DNA of 64,000 nt. Source: Holothuria scabra. Taxonomy: Eukaryota > Echinodermata > Holothuroidea > Aspidochirotida > Holothuriidae. Numbering within the stretch: the first letter of the stretch is position 1; the number at the start of each line of letters is the position of its first letter. The notes below the pieces were generated by a model. The model saw only the letters and a program-made list of their open reading frames with translations. It was not told the DNA's origin and ran no database searches. The DNA lies in assembly GCA_037179385.1 (NCBI GenBank), contig CM074179.1, positions 7,564,001-7,628,000 on the forward strand, in the 5' to 3' direction. A program made the translations under genes and the position numbers. Below are positions 26,701 to 36,352 of the stretch, in pieces.

Positions 26701-29700
26701 CCATGACCATTTTCCCGTTCTAGCATGTTTTCTGAAGTACTCCACTGCTGAGCATTGAGCACCAACCACAATCATGACACATGCGGCTTGGTTACTTGCC
26801 CCCGGAAAATATAACAATAATCTGGGTGTAATGTGATCAACGAAGACACCAAATCTGCCTTCGCTATCTCCGGAAACACAAAATCAATTAACACTCACAT
26901 GCCACACAGTGCATTTCACACCTTTTGTTTGTCTGGCAAGTCACTTCCTTGACCAGTGGGTAATTTAATCTGTGATGGTGACACAGTTATCAGATGAGCA
27001 CTGAGCAAATTTCTGTAACCAAGGTGTACACATAATGATGGCAGTAGGTACCATTCCTAAAGTCTTCGGTATAACCAAGTTGGATGCTCTAACAACTTTA
27101 CAATAAGTTTCACACATGTTGGAAGTGAACTAAATCTGAACAAAACTGTCTTGCTTTGCATTCTTACCTGGGAATTATTTGAGAGACCTGGAGAAAACTG
27201 AAAAGCACCCTCAGCAGCTAGGATGCGTAATGCCGCCTCAGCAGCTTCTCTCCTGCCCTCCTTCTTGTTATGTGTAACAACTGGTGGAAAAGCACGTCTC
27301 CCAATTCGAGCAATAAATTTGAATCTGAAAAAGGAAAACGTACACCATGAAAACATTGGAAGAATTTGTGGAGTATGAGTCAGTTGAAACTCCAGATAAA
27401 AGTTAGTTTTAAAGAAGTATGTATTAACAAAGAAAACATCTATAATGGCTTTCTGTGTCTGACCAGTACTAAATGATAGCAAAAGCAAACTTCTTTTGTA
27501 TTTGAATGATGGAAAATATGTTTGTAGTTGTCAATTCTTTTTTTTAATTTCCTTCATTTGAAAACTCAAGACATATCTGGAGGGCAAAGTCATCCCCATA
27601 GAAGTACTGAACTCAGTGTGTATGTACATACATTCCCATAAGACATTATGTCAGACTGAAGATTTCAGATTGTCTTCAGGTATACAGTCTGACATTTTTC
27701 TAGGAAGGGTGCAGAGAGCAAGATACCCATAATGAAAAGCACTTTGTAATACTCCAGCACCATTGTCAATATACAAAAGGAATGCCATTTCTTTGTCCAA
27801 CTTCTAAAACTTTAAAAAGGTAATCAATTCTTGAGTTTCACAGAACTGTACCCTGTATGTTTTGTGTTTGAAAATATTCTGTACTTTACACCGAAAGGTA
27901 ATGTTTGGTGAAGAGTTGAGGGATTCTTAGCTGATTAAAATCTTCCAAAAATGAAATGGGAGGAATGGACTCTTTACTCCAAAATAAAAATAAAAATAAA
28001 TAAGTACTGCCCATTTAGTTCTGCTCCATTCCCCACAAAACTTGGAGCAAAGTAATCATCTCTGGCGAGCAGAAAAGAACACATTCTACCAAGTGACTTT
28101 TCCATGTAATTGGTCCAGAAATAGGCAAAGTCAAAAATTTACCTTGGAACTGTGTTGCAGCTCTTGTGCACCTGTGAGTAGTTGCACTAAAGAAGGCAAT
28201 AGTACAGATTAAATGATGCAACAACCACAATAAGAGTGCCTATCAGCAGCCACTCACCAAACTTAAATTTGAAAATGCCCCCTCCCTACCCCCTTCACAT
28301 AGCAAAGACTGGAGGAAGAAAATGTATGCTTACTTGGGTTTATGGGAGGGGCCAGTCTGCCCAACCATCTCAAGGGTTGGTTGTTGTTGAACTGACTGTC
28401 CAAATTCCATGAATGCACTAATGGGATTCTTGTTTAACAATTTCATTGTCTCTGATACATCGCTGGATGATGCTACCCTGGTAGCTGAAGGTATTGGCAA
28501 GCTCTGAAAATTAGTGGAGTGAGATGATCCCAGAGATGACGGGAAGGAGGAAGGAAGTGAATGAAGGTGCTGAGTAACAGAGGAAGGGGGTGGGGGAATA
28601 TTCAACACTTCGTTCGGGGGTGCAGCAAATGGTAGTGTCAACGATGACAATACCGCATCCCCCGAGTCAGAGGATTTCCCCTTTTTAAGAGCACACCACA
28701 TTGGAGGTTGGGCTTGAGTCTTCCTAACACTTCCAGTTTTTTCCAGTTTGTATAGGGTGGGGTTCACATCACTTGATGTTGCCCCTTTGCCAAGTACAGC
28801 TCTGGCTATGTCTACGGTTGAAAATGGCTGACCTGTGGACAGTCGCTGCATAATTCTTTCTTCCAGGCTAGATGGAGATGCATCTCCTGCGGCATCTCTC
28901 AGTAGCTGCAATGGAGGTTGGGGTTGCCTGTGTGGTGCTGTAGACTGAATCATCCTTCCCATACCACGTCCCATACCAGGAACAGATATTCCCTCCATCA
29001 AGGATGGTGCTGGTGGCAAATGTTCACTTTTAGACTTTCTTAAAACTTCATGGGGAAACTTTGGTAGAACAGAATGACTGCTACTTTCATCTGTATCTTC
29101 CAATGTCACAAAAGCTTCCATCGGAGATGATGAATGACTCCCTGGTTCTTCGCAATCTGCCAATTCTGACCATCTGCCAGCTTCTCCTTCCATGCCCACT
29201 TTTCCAGGGGGACATTCTTGCCCAGCATGTTTTCCCCTACCAAATCCACGAGCTCCCCAAGGTTCCATTGGATTTATCCCCGAGAGGGTAGAATTACTTT
29301 CCTCTGGTGGTAGAGTGTCCATAGGCTCTGGGACATTTGACGGTGAAGGACTTCCTTGTTCTTCAAGATCTATATATGGTGATGTCCCAGGGGGTTTGGC
29401 TTTTTCATTCCTATCCCTTTTGACTTCAGCTTTCTTCTCATCTTTCTGATTTCCATGGTGTCCTCTCTTCTCATCCTCCCATTTGGACCCCACCCTAAAA
29501 CCACTTTGCCCCCAGCCATTAGAACCCAGCATATCATTCCACATCTCACTGTGGTTAGCCCTCATTCTATTCCTGCCCCCTCCCTGGTGTGAAAATCCTC
29601 CTGATCTAGGTTGAGATCGTCCTTTATCTTTCCTGCCTCTGGAGCTAACAGCACCAACTTGCTGCCCTCCACTTCGAGTATATTTTAATCCAAGACCATT

Positions 29701-29997
29701 TGGCAAAATAATCCACTTAGGAGGTTGATTGGTCACCTTCCTTACCCAACCGTTCTTTTCCATGCTATACAGGCTGCGATTAACATCCTTCTTTTGCAGT
29801 TTTTTGCCAACCTTAGCCAAGAGACTTTTTGTTAAGACAGGTTCTTGACTTGAATCAAGAATGCTAAGGATTTTTTGCTCCAGATCTCCTACTTGCATAC
29901 TTTGTTTCTGATGAGGGGGTAAAGGTAATGTAAAGCTCTGTCCAGATGAAGCACTATCTTCTTCATCTGTGCTTCTATCCTCATCTATGGAAGTCAT
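14510..29997 (-). CDS. ADAR: ADAR: double-stranded RNA adenosine deaminase with two Z-binding domains (8 coding exons)
   Basis: Exons in transcript order are 29997-28334, 27324-27168, 26348-26177, 23683-23590, 21760-21486, 18557-18372, 17342-17105 and 14747-14510. All have GT..AG introns and compatible phases, and they sum to 3024 nt (1007 residues plus stop). Domains are a Z-alpha-like winged helix at about 39-98, a second at 378-437, one dsRBD at about 523-600, and the deaminase from about 610 to the end. Zinc ligands are His685, Cys739 and Cys818, with catalytic Glu687 in HAE. The linker between Z domains is rich in R, G, S and P. The protein should bind Z-form or A-form dsRNA and convert A to I. 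Vertebrate ADAR1 usually has three dsRBDs; only one is found here. The start is the first ATG of a long open exon with an acceptor 25 nt upstream. AATAAA occurs 1.5 kb past the stop, near 13036 on this strand. Confidence 0.93.
15045..15215. mobile_element. Small MITE-like element in ADAR intron 7
   Basis: A perfect 15-nt inverted repeat, TTACTGGGGGCCATC and GATGGCCCCCAGTAA, bounds about 170 bp, and weaker inverse similarity extends outward (AATGA..CAGCA). No other copy was seen in the window. Chance is unlikely for 15 nt, but the family is unknown. Confidence 0.4.
16759..16882 (+). repeat. 11-bp minisatellite, about 11 copies
   Basis: Perfect head-to-tail copies of AGCAAACATGT lie in ADAR intron 7. 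Because 11 is not a multiple of 3, all frames cycle, giving spurious Met-Phe-Ala-Thr-Cys frames on the minus strand. Confidence 0.92.
17105..17342 (-). CDS. ADAR: ADAR exon 7: deaminase C-terminal region
   Basis: Residues 851-929, from [20 protein letters not shown] to [18 protein letters not shown]. The junctions are TTTGACAG and GTTTGT, as in the other copy. The IEEGAEG segment is where the two copies differ. Confidence 0.92.
17535..17645 (-). repeat. Dispersed repeat (family with 24065-24180 and 26665-26775)
   Basis: On the minus strand it contains TTGGTTCAAGTCGAGCCG and TGGCTTGTTTTCCCTACTCC, matching 24065-24180 on the plus strand. A more diverged relative lies at 26665-26775. All three copies are within ADAR introns. 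The complete element was not delimited. Confidence 0.55.
18372..18557 (-). CDS. ADAR: ADAR exon 6: third zinc ligand
   Basis: Residues 789-850. It encodes [20 protein letters not shown], then [15 protein letters not shown] with Cys818, ending [12 protein letters not shown]. About 12 of 186 bases differ from the plus-strand exon 578-763, giving one amino-acid change. Confidence 0.93.
18907..21151. mobile_element. 2.2-kb non-autonomous TIR transposon in ADAR intron 5
   Basis: The termini CAGGCTTTCAAGCAG and CTGCTTGAAAGCCTG are exact inverses. CTGTAA lies directly outside both ends as an apparent target duplication. Subterminal regions carry repeated GTAGGA motifs on both sides, as in hAT-like elements, but a 6-bp duplication is not the usual 8. 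No transposase is recognisable inside; the longest open frames are under 70 codons and featureless. Confidence 0.7.
21348..21408 (-). mobile_element. tRNA-derived SINE fragment
   Basis: On the minus strand it reads TGCAGTTGGGAGTTTGAGTC then CTGGCCAGGTCATACTG, a decayed relative of the SINE head at 1949-2040. It lies about 80 nt downstream of the ADAR exon 5 donor. Confidence 0.5.
21486..21760 (-). CDS. ADAR: ADAR exon 5: PCG zinc-ligand motif
   Basis: Residues 697-788. [17 protein letters not shown] contains PCG, with Cys739 the second zinc ligand. The exon continues through [20 protein letters not shown] to KMELG. The acceptor is TTCACAG and the donor GTAAGT. Confidence 0.93.
23590..23683 (-). 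CDS. ADAR: ADAR exon 4: HAE catalytic motif
   Basis: Residues 665-696 read [14 protein letters not shown] then [17 protein letters not shown]. His685 is the first zinc ligand and Glu687 the proton-shuttling catalytic residue of the ADAR/CDA fold. The exon is 94 nt, with acceptor TTTTGCAG and donor GTAACA. Confidence 0.93.
24065..24180 (+). repeat. Dispersed repeat, inverted relative of 17535-17645
   Basis: It contains ATTGGTTCAAGTCGAGCCGG, CCAGTTGTGGTTCACTGGCT and CCCTACTCCATTGCTTATG. A partial tandem echo (CCAGTTGTGGCTCATTGGCT) follows at about 24210-24232. It is opposite in orientation to the copy in intron 7 of the same gene, so the primary transcript could pair with itself. Confidence 0.55.
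24914..25650. mobile_element. Dispersed repeat family 4, copy b
   Basis: It is the second copy of the element at 9999-10624, in the same orientation and at an intermediate level of divergence. It lies in ADAR intron 3. It is non-coding; boundaries are approximate. Confidence 0.5.
26177..26348 (-). CDS. ADAR: ADAR exon 3: start of the deaminase domain
   Basis: Residues 608-664. It encodes [20 protein letters not shown], then [20 protein letters not shown], ending ALGTG. This is the usual entry to the ADAR deaminase fold. It has clean TTTCAG and GTAAGT junctions and is in phase with both neighbours. Confidence 0.92.
26665..26775 (+). repeat. Diverged dispersed repeat, relative of 24065-24180
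   Basis: TTACAGTCCAGTTT, then GGGGCTGGCCATGACCATTT and TACTCCACTGCTGAGCATTG, follow the order of motifs in 24065-24180 with many substitutions. It lies in ADAR intron 2. Confidence 0.4.
27168..27324 (-). CDS. ADAR: ADAR exon 2: second half of the dsRBD
   Basis: Residues 556-607. [20 protein letters not shown] then [19 protein letters not shown] is the beta-strand and KKxAKxxAA-type C-terminal helix of a dsRNA-binding domain. It completes the half-domain at the end of exon 1. The acceptor ends TTTTTCAG and the donor is GTAAGA. The open frame extends beyond both junctions, but that part is intron. Confidence 0.93.
28334..29997 (-). CDS. ADAR: ADAR exon 1 (coding): both Z domains and start of the dsRBD
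   Basis: Residues 1-555. Domain 1 carries [19 protein letters not shown] and QPPKW: Asn73, Arg74, Tyr77, Pro92, Pro93 and Trp95 match the residues that contact Z-form nucleic acid in Z-alpha domains. Domain 2 carries [19 protein letters not shown] and QPPMW: Asn412, Tyr416, Pro431, Pro432 and Trp434 are kept, but the Arg after Asn is Pro. The exon ends in [22 protein letters not shown], the first half of a dsRBD. The donor is AAGTAAGC. Confidence 0.93.
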
Positions 29998-30260
29998 GTT
30001 GATTCTTCAATACAGTACAACACTGAAATGATAAAGCAGAGTGGTTGACGAGGTTTTCTTTCATGGGAAATAAGTGTCTGTAAAACCTTTGAGCTGAGTT
30101 GCAGTTAAAGTCAAAGCTGAAGGGAAAAAAAGGAAATAAAAAATCTCCAATTTAATCATTGATACATAGACAAGCAGTGAACATAGCAATGTACATAGCT
30201 TATCAGTTTTGTTAATAATGTACTTGGAACATAAATATAGCTTTGAAATATTAACCAAAT

Positions 30261-30564
30261 TTAAAGGGCCAAACCTCTCACCCCAAACTACAGTTTTGGT
30301 ACCCGGGTACCAAATTCTCAATTGGCTCAGCTCTTTGGTTGACAGCTAATTCAAACAATGCACAGTGCCAAAGCTTATATTGCACAGCATGTATGGTACT
30401 GAGAGTGCTTTGATTATATAAATTGAGTTTTTCTATACTCACCCTGAAGCAATAAACTGAGATTGTGTCTGGGTGAGGATGAATTTCAAAAAATTGTGAA
30501 AGGAGCTTCAGTAAGAAGGTTAGGAGAATTGGTACTGTTTGGGGTGAGAGAACAGGGCCTTTAA
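30261..30564. mobile_element. TTAA-flanked MITE family 1, copy b (inverted relative to 8791-9095)
   Basis: It is bounded by TTAA on both sides, with ends TTAAAGGGCC and GGGCCTTTAA. The inner motif CTCACCCCAAAC appears at both ends in inverse orientation. It lies in the 5' intron of ADAR. Confidence 0.75.
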
Positions 30565-31170
30565 ATCTTCTAGAATGAATCTAAGCTGGAAAATTAGACA
30601 TTTCTCTTAAAATTCATCCTCTTTGCAGCTCTGCCAAACAGCATCTCTTTTGAGCTCAACTTAACATGAAGGTTTCGACATCAAGGATCACACAATATGG
30701 TACAGTACAGTCTGTGACCATACTTTATCATCATGTACATCATCTTAACCCACTTCATATTGAGTTGATATCAGATAGGGAATTGGTGTAAATTATCCAT
30801 TATCCACTGTGACACAACTTTTTGAATATTTAGAAGAAATCACACATTTGTGACACATCAAGTCCTTTAGTTACGGCTATAAATGACAACTTGTCTGGGA
30901 TAGGAAATAATTCTTTAGAACTCTGAATCTGAAATAGGATGGATTGCTGTCCAACATACTGTAGGTGATGTGAGGGTCTGTTTTAAGATATTAGTCCTGC
31001 CCACTGCCAATGAATGGAACTATTGATCACATCTTTTGAAGTTCAACTCAAAAGGAAGATAGAACTCACTATCTTTACACCATCTGAACACCAGCAAAAA
31101 TAATGGTTGTGGCATGCGACAAGCATTTTGCCAATCCCAAGATGTAGAAAAATAAACCATCTCAAATTAA

Positions 31171-31428
31171 CTTCAAGGGCAGGAGCAGTCATCCCAAATT
31201 GAAGTAGTGTAGTAGACTGTCCAGTTTCATGATTGGCTGTTGGGAGTCATGTGACAACATTTTTTCCTCTTCAAATGTGAAATTTACTGGAAATAACTGC
31301 TTGGTTTACCTTAAATATGCAATAGTAAAATCATAAAATATTATTGAAAGATACTTTGAAGAAAATAAGATGAAAATTGTGCTATTTAGCTTTTGCTCAA
31401 AATAAATTTGGGGGACTGCTCTTTACCT
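31171..31428. mobile_element. MITE family 2, copy b
   Basis: It shares the order of motifs with 3981-4246 in the same orientation, for example CATGATTGGCTGTTG and CAAATGTGAAATTTACTGGA. Ends CTTCAAGGGCAGGAGCAGTC and GGGGGACTGCTCTTTACC are imperfect inverses. Confidence 0.6.
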
Positions 31429-31612
31429 TGCATGTCAAGGTGCCCACAAGCGATTGCACACCAAGGCTTAAAGTGAAAGGTCTGGCCCTGAGGTACTGTA
31501 GCATACAGTATAAACTGCACCCAAAGTCACATGTAAGTTGTGTCTTTATTTGATAACTTTAGCTGATGTCTGCCATATAATGACCTAGCTAATTAGTAGG
31601 CCTATGCCTTCC

Positions 31613-32017
31613 AAAAATTTCAGCGATCTTGCCAATGACAAATTTGTGAGATCTACACTGTAGCAGTGTGTGTGCTTGCTATTGATATTGCACAGAACGA
31701 GTGCACTGTCAGATTACAGAACATTTGAACATTACAATACATTACAGACATAAACAAAAACCCACTACCGTACATACAAAACTCTCTAAGCATAAACTGC
31801 TACAGTACTTGAATACTGTAGCTAAATGAATGTACATACGTAAACGGTGCACTGGGCATAGCATTTGTTTGCATCTTCGAATGGCCTATGCACAAACAAC
31901 CTAGGACTATACTCAGGTTGGTGCAACTTTTGGCTAAGACCTATAATTGTAGTAAGAAACATTGCCCATGCCATCAGAATTGTTGCCCAATGACATGAAA
32001 AAGGAGGAAAATCTTAC
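31613..32017. repeat. 405-bp tandem duplication, first unit
   Basis: It begins AAATTTCAGCGATCTTGCC and ends GGAGGAAAATCTTACA. It is followed at once by a second copy with a period of 406 bp and only a few percent difference. It is non-coding. Confidence 0.85.
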
Positions 32018-32018
32018 A

Positions 32019-32422
32019 AAAAATTTCAGCGATCTTGCCAATGACAAATTTGTGAGATCTGCACTGTAGCATTATGCATGCTTGCTATTGATATCACACA
32101 GAATGAGTGCACTGTCAGATTACAGAACATTTGAACATTACAATACATTACAGACACAAACAAAAACCCACTACCGTACATACAAAACTCTCTAAGCATA
32201 AACTGCTACAGTACTTGAATACTGTAGCTAAATATGAATGTACATACGTAAACGGTGCCCTGTGCACAGCATTTGTTTGCATCTTCGAATGGCCTATACA
32301 CAAACAACCTAGGACTATACTTGAATTAGTGCAACTTTAGGCTAAGGCCTATGTAGTAAGAAACATTATCCATGCCATCGAAATTGTTGCCCAATGACAT
32401 GAAAAAGGAGGAAAATCTTACA
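32019..32422. repeat. 405-bp tandem duplication, second unit
   Basis: It repeats 31613-32017 in the same orientation with scattered substitutions. The small open frame across it (from 32107) is a by-product and shows no conservation of frame between units. Confidence 0.85.
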
Positions 32423-34510
32423 TTAAATCCTTGCTGGGATAGGGGAGAAGGTTTCTGACACAGTGAGGCAGCATACATGTAGGCTTAGACTACAGGTATA
32501 AACATGTACAGTAAGGCCCTATAGCTATACATTTTTGGTACAAGGGGCACATCCTAACCTAACATTCGTCATTGATTAGTATCATGAAAATATGGTACCC
32601 AATTGCGTACAGACAGCATTCAGTATACAATGACTGCATCTTGCTGGTGTGGTTGATAAAAGCTCAAAAGCAGCTGATGTACATGAATATTCATAGACTG
32701 CCTATGACTGCCTACACAGAAAAAGTTCTAACTGCATATTTGTTCAAGTAACTGTAACTCTTTTTAAATGTTATTTTTATACTATTCATTGAACTCTTTT
32801 CCGCCAGAAAGCTTACTCATACCTCCCAAATGACCTATATTTTGTGGCTTTGATCCCCATTTAAACACCCAAACCTGCAGACCCACCTAGCCCTCTGAAA
32901 AACCCGCATCTAAAATCTCTGTAGTATCCATAGAGAACCATGCAAATTTACAAATACAAGTTACTGGTAAAGTTAGTTGTATCTGACAGCACATTCAACA
33001 GCTCGCGCTGCTACACAATGTATAGGCCTAGGTACGTATGTACCTATGTTTACTGTCGCAACATGCCATGGCTATTGGCTAACCTTCCCAGCAGGTATGG
33101 AATGTACTCCTGTCCCTGCGTAAATAGTGTAAGAATGGTTAAAAGTGCAATGCAGCATTCAATAGTAATGAATGCCCACTTTGCAAGTTAGGCGGGGCTT
33201 GCCTCAGTTTCCCAACAAATAAATGTTCTTGACAGTCCGGACAGCTCTTGACATTCTTGACTGTGCTTTCATGGCTACAATGCCATATGAGATGTACAGT
33301 ACCAAGATCTATAGGCCTAGGCTAGTGGAAATCCCATGTGGATTGGTCCGACGGTCAGTGACATATGGAGTTGACCTTGAACTTCGCAAAAAAAACGGAG
33401 TGACCTGCCTCTGACAAACTGAAACAGTACCGCACCAAAAATTATTCATGATTGAATTGTGATTAGGAGAGGTTTTAGTAAAATTGTGCCATTGTATCTG
33501 TCTAACCTAGGCCTGGGCCCTAATATTATTTCGGCAAATCTATTAAGACCCACAATTTTTCTAGACCTTACTGAAAAAAAATTAGTAGGCCTACCATACT
33601 TAATGTTTTTGGTGGTAACCTGGCAAAATTGTGCTGACTGATATGCCAAAAAAGTGCCACAATTTTGCATGCAGACACTTCTAACATTCAAAGTTTTTCA
33701 AAAAGCCCTCACCTTATACCCCTCCCAAGGCCAACAATCCACCAACAGATAGATCAGAGTTGACCTGCATCTAGCCTCTCGGAACTTGGGAGCTATAGGC
33801 CTATCACCTACAACTTGCTGCGAAGATCTAAGGCCTAGGCTAACACTTGCTGCGAAGGTTAGCCAATGGCAATAACGATGCACCAACCAACGCCACGGAC
33901 ATATCAGACTAGTTAACCCATGCACATCTAGCCCTTCGGACTGGGGCCACACTGGAAAGGACATTTGCTGTAGCTCTACGCCATAGAATCACGCCAAGGT
34001 GGAGGTGCCAACTGTTGTAATTTTCCCTGTAGCAGCCTGGTACGTCGTATGCCAAATTTGTTGGCGTACATTTCCGTACGCCAGAGATCTTTCAGGTGAA
34101 AGGCCCTACTTTCCAGTATGGGACTGGGGAGCTATGCTTACTCCTCTTTAGTGTGAATAACATGATGAAACAAAGCTTGTTCTTTGCCCTTGGCTGCTGT
34201 CAAAGATCTCGTAAGTAGTAGGCCTAGCCTAGGCTAGTTCCACTTAGGGCCTTAGTAAATTCAGGTGTGCACTCGATAGCCTGCACACTCAACATTCACC
34301 ACATCATAGTTAGGCCTAGTCACTGAACGTGACCGTATAATCCGCTCCTTGTAGTCACTCCTTACTACGGTCACTGGCCTACATGTACAAAGGTAACAAC
34401 GTTTTAAGCCAAAACAACAAATCGAGCTCTAATTACGATGGAATGGTTCATAGAACAGATTTGAGTTAATATAATGATTTTGAGCATTCTTAAATACCAC
34501 TTATACCTTC

Positions 34511-34640
34511 TGGAATGTTTAATACCAGTAAATTCATAGCAAAAGGCAGGAAAAATGTGGTGCCATCCTTCGCATTAACATCGACATCTTGATCGTCTGC
34601 TACTGTGTTGCATGATGGGAAGGACTTCCGCTAGACAAGC
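34511..34640 (-). promoter_or_regulatory. Candidate ADAR promoter and non-coding first exon
   Basis: On the minus strand AGCGGAAGTCC, a good ETS-factor site, is followed by TTCCCATCATGCA, which resembles the ZNF143/start-site motif TTCCCAGCATGC. About 120 nt later comes CCAGAAG followed by GTATAAG, a plausible donor. Spliced to the acceptor at 30022 this would form the ADAR leader. Motifs are seen; promoter function and splicing are inferred. Confidence 0.3.
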
Positions 34641-36352
34641 TGTCGAAGACCAATTAGTAAGCGCGGCTAGTCAATACTTGTACTTCATATTGTAAGCTCT
34701 CTGTACATTACGAAAATGTACAGTCACTGCGTAGGTTTCTCCGTTTTAAATGAGATCACATGACAAACACTGACTTCTTCGACTGAAAAAATAATCTGCA
34801 CAGGCTTAACGTTACTCGCAGAATTACCCAGCCAAAATTTCCCTCTTAAAGGTCTTATTTCGTTAACAGACTTATGTGGAAGGTGAATGTGATGACAAAG
34901 ATCATCTGTGGAAAGTTTGGTGAGAAAAGGTATCTTTTTGGGGACGTGAGGGATGCCTACTCACGCGTGAGTAGGCAAGTGAGCTGTGTTTTTGTGTATA
35001 CCGGGCAAGGGCCCAGAAATGAAGTGTATAGCATAGGAACGTAATGCTGGGTCCTGTTCAAGGGCTAAGTTAGGCCCTGTTCAAGTTTGATGGCATTGGC
35101 ATATGATCTGTAACAGCTACAGCTTGGCATTAGCAATGAGCCAGCACCTGCTGGACTTGACACTCATTTCGTAGCCTAGTAAAATGCTAATGTAAACTGT
35201 AACGTTAGTGTGTACAGTAACTGCCTAGCTAGCCTAACGTTAGACCAAAGTTAGGGATTTGCCACAACCTTAGCCTAGGCTAGTATTACTGTATTATATT
35301 AGGCTAACGTTACACCAAACACCATGTACCAAGACACAAACAGGCTTAACCTTCATAACGATGAATTCATTGTTCTTGCCACTACATGATCTGAAGGTGC
35401 AGAATGCATCCACACTTTACTCAACGGCATGTGATCGGTATTAGCGTCCCTTGTCGCCCACGCTAGGTTCCTAATCGTAATTGAGTCGGAAGTGTGCAGA
35501 TAACAGCACAGTACAGTAAAGGGAATTCCAGGCCCAAAATAGCGTTACTGGAAGACCTGGGATTCCCCTCGGAGGAAACAATAGAGTAATAGATAAATTT
35601 AAAAAAAAGTACTTTGAAAAAACATTATTCTATATCTAAAAAAACTTTTCATATTTATTTCGTACGCAAAAAATTATTTTAAGTACAAAAATAAGCCTAC
35701 TTGGGACATAAAAATGTATTGAAAGCAACAAATTTAAAACAACTTGAAAGAGCCTAACATCTTCGATGTGTTCTTTTCTAGTAGCGACCTTCAAGTTTCC
35801 CAGGGACTGCGAAGGTCGAAATGGGGACCACAAACAGTGCCACGGCAGCCGTGCATGAACAGGAATATACCTTTTTGATGAGCGGGGCCTATATGCAGAT
35901 CTGAAATGTCGTTTGCACTGACTTTAACAATAAAAATAGCAAGTGGCGTAGGGGCCGGGGGTGGACAGGGGACAGGGTTGGGGTTGGGGTGGTGGGGACG
36001 GGGTTGGGGTTGGGTGGTGGGGACGGGGGTGGGGTGGGGACGAGGGTGGGGAAGGGGTTTGGTGGCCGAAAAATTTTGGACCATGCACCTCACCCTACCC
36101 CATTAACCAAAAGCTACAGCTTTGGGTGCTAATTTTTTTTCGCTTTTTTCTACTGGATAGAACATCTTTTTGTAAATCTGATTTTTTTTTCTTAAAAGTG
36201 CGAGTACTTTAGGTTATTATAGGGACGTAATTTGCTGCGCGCCAAGCACGCCTGGTGAAAATTTAAGTCCTTTTACACGCTTGTAAATATGGAGTTTGTA
36301 TGTCAGAAAGTAGTTTACATTCAGGGTTTACTGTAAGGAAATTTGAATATTT
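34641..36352. other. Intergenic, no gene seen; contains a G-rich tract
   Basis: No exon or element boundary could be supported at 34641-35940, which holds scattered TTAGGCTAACGTTA-type motifs. A G-rich tract at 35948-36061 is listed separately. GGACCATGCACCTCACCCTA after it resembles, inverted, sequence near 52200-52260, so 36060-36240 is probably dispersed repeat. Confidence 0.4.
35948..36061 (+). repeat. G-rich tandem tract with quadruplex potential
   Basis: Over 110 bases are almost free of C and A on the plus strand, made of GGGGTTGGGG, GGTGGGGACGGGG and similar. There are more than a dozen runs of three or more G with short loops. Pro-rich or Gly-rich frames on it are artefacts. Confidence 0.85.

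Larger units (their letters stand above)
30022..34510 (-). other. Probable 5' intron of ADAR
   Basis: A good acceptor (CTCTGCTTTATCATTTCAG on the minus strand) lies 25 nt before the ADAR start codon. A GTATAAG donor lies at the 34510 side, so a 4.5-kb intron in the 5' leader is likely. Contents are two MITEs and a tandem duplication, listed separately. The stretch 32425-34500 has scattered TAGGCCTA motifs and no exon I can defend. Confidence 0.4.

Noticed and set aside
27057..27488. 143-codon minus-strand frame taken as one protein
   Set aside because: Only 27168-27324 is exon; the rest lies beyond clear splice sites in introns.
35791..36212. Pro/His-rich and Gly-rich frames
   Set aside because: They are translations of the G-rich tract.
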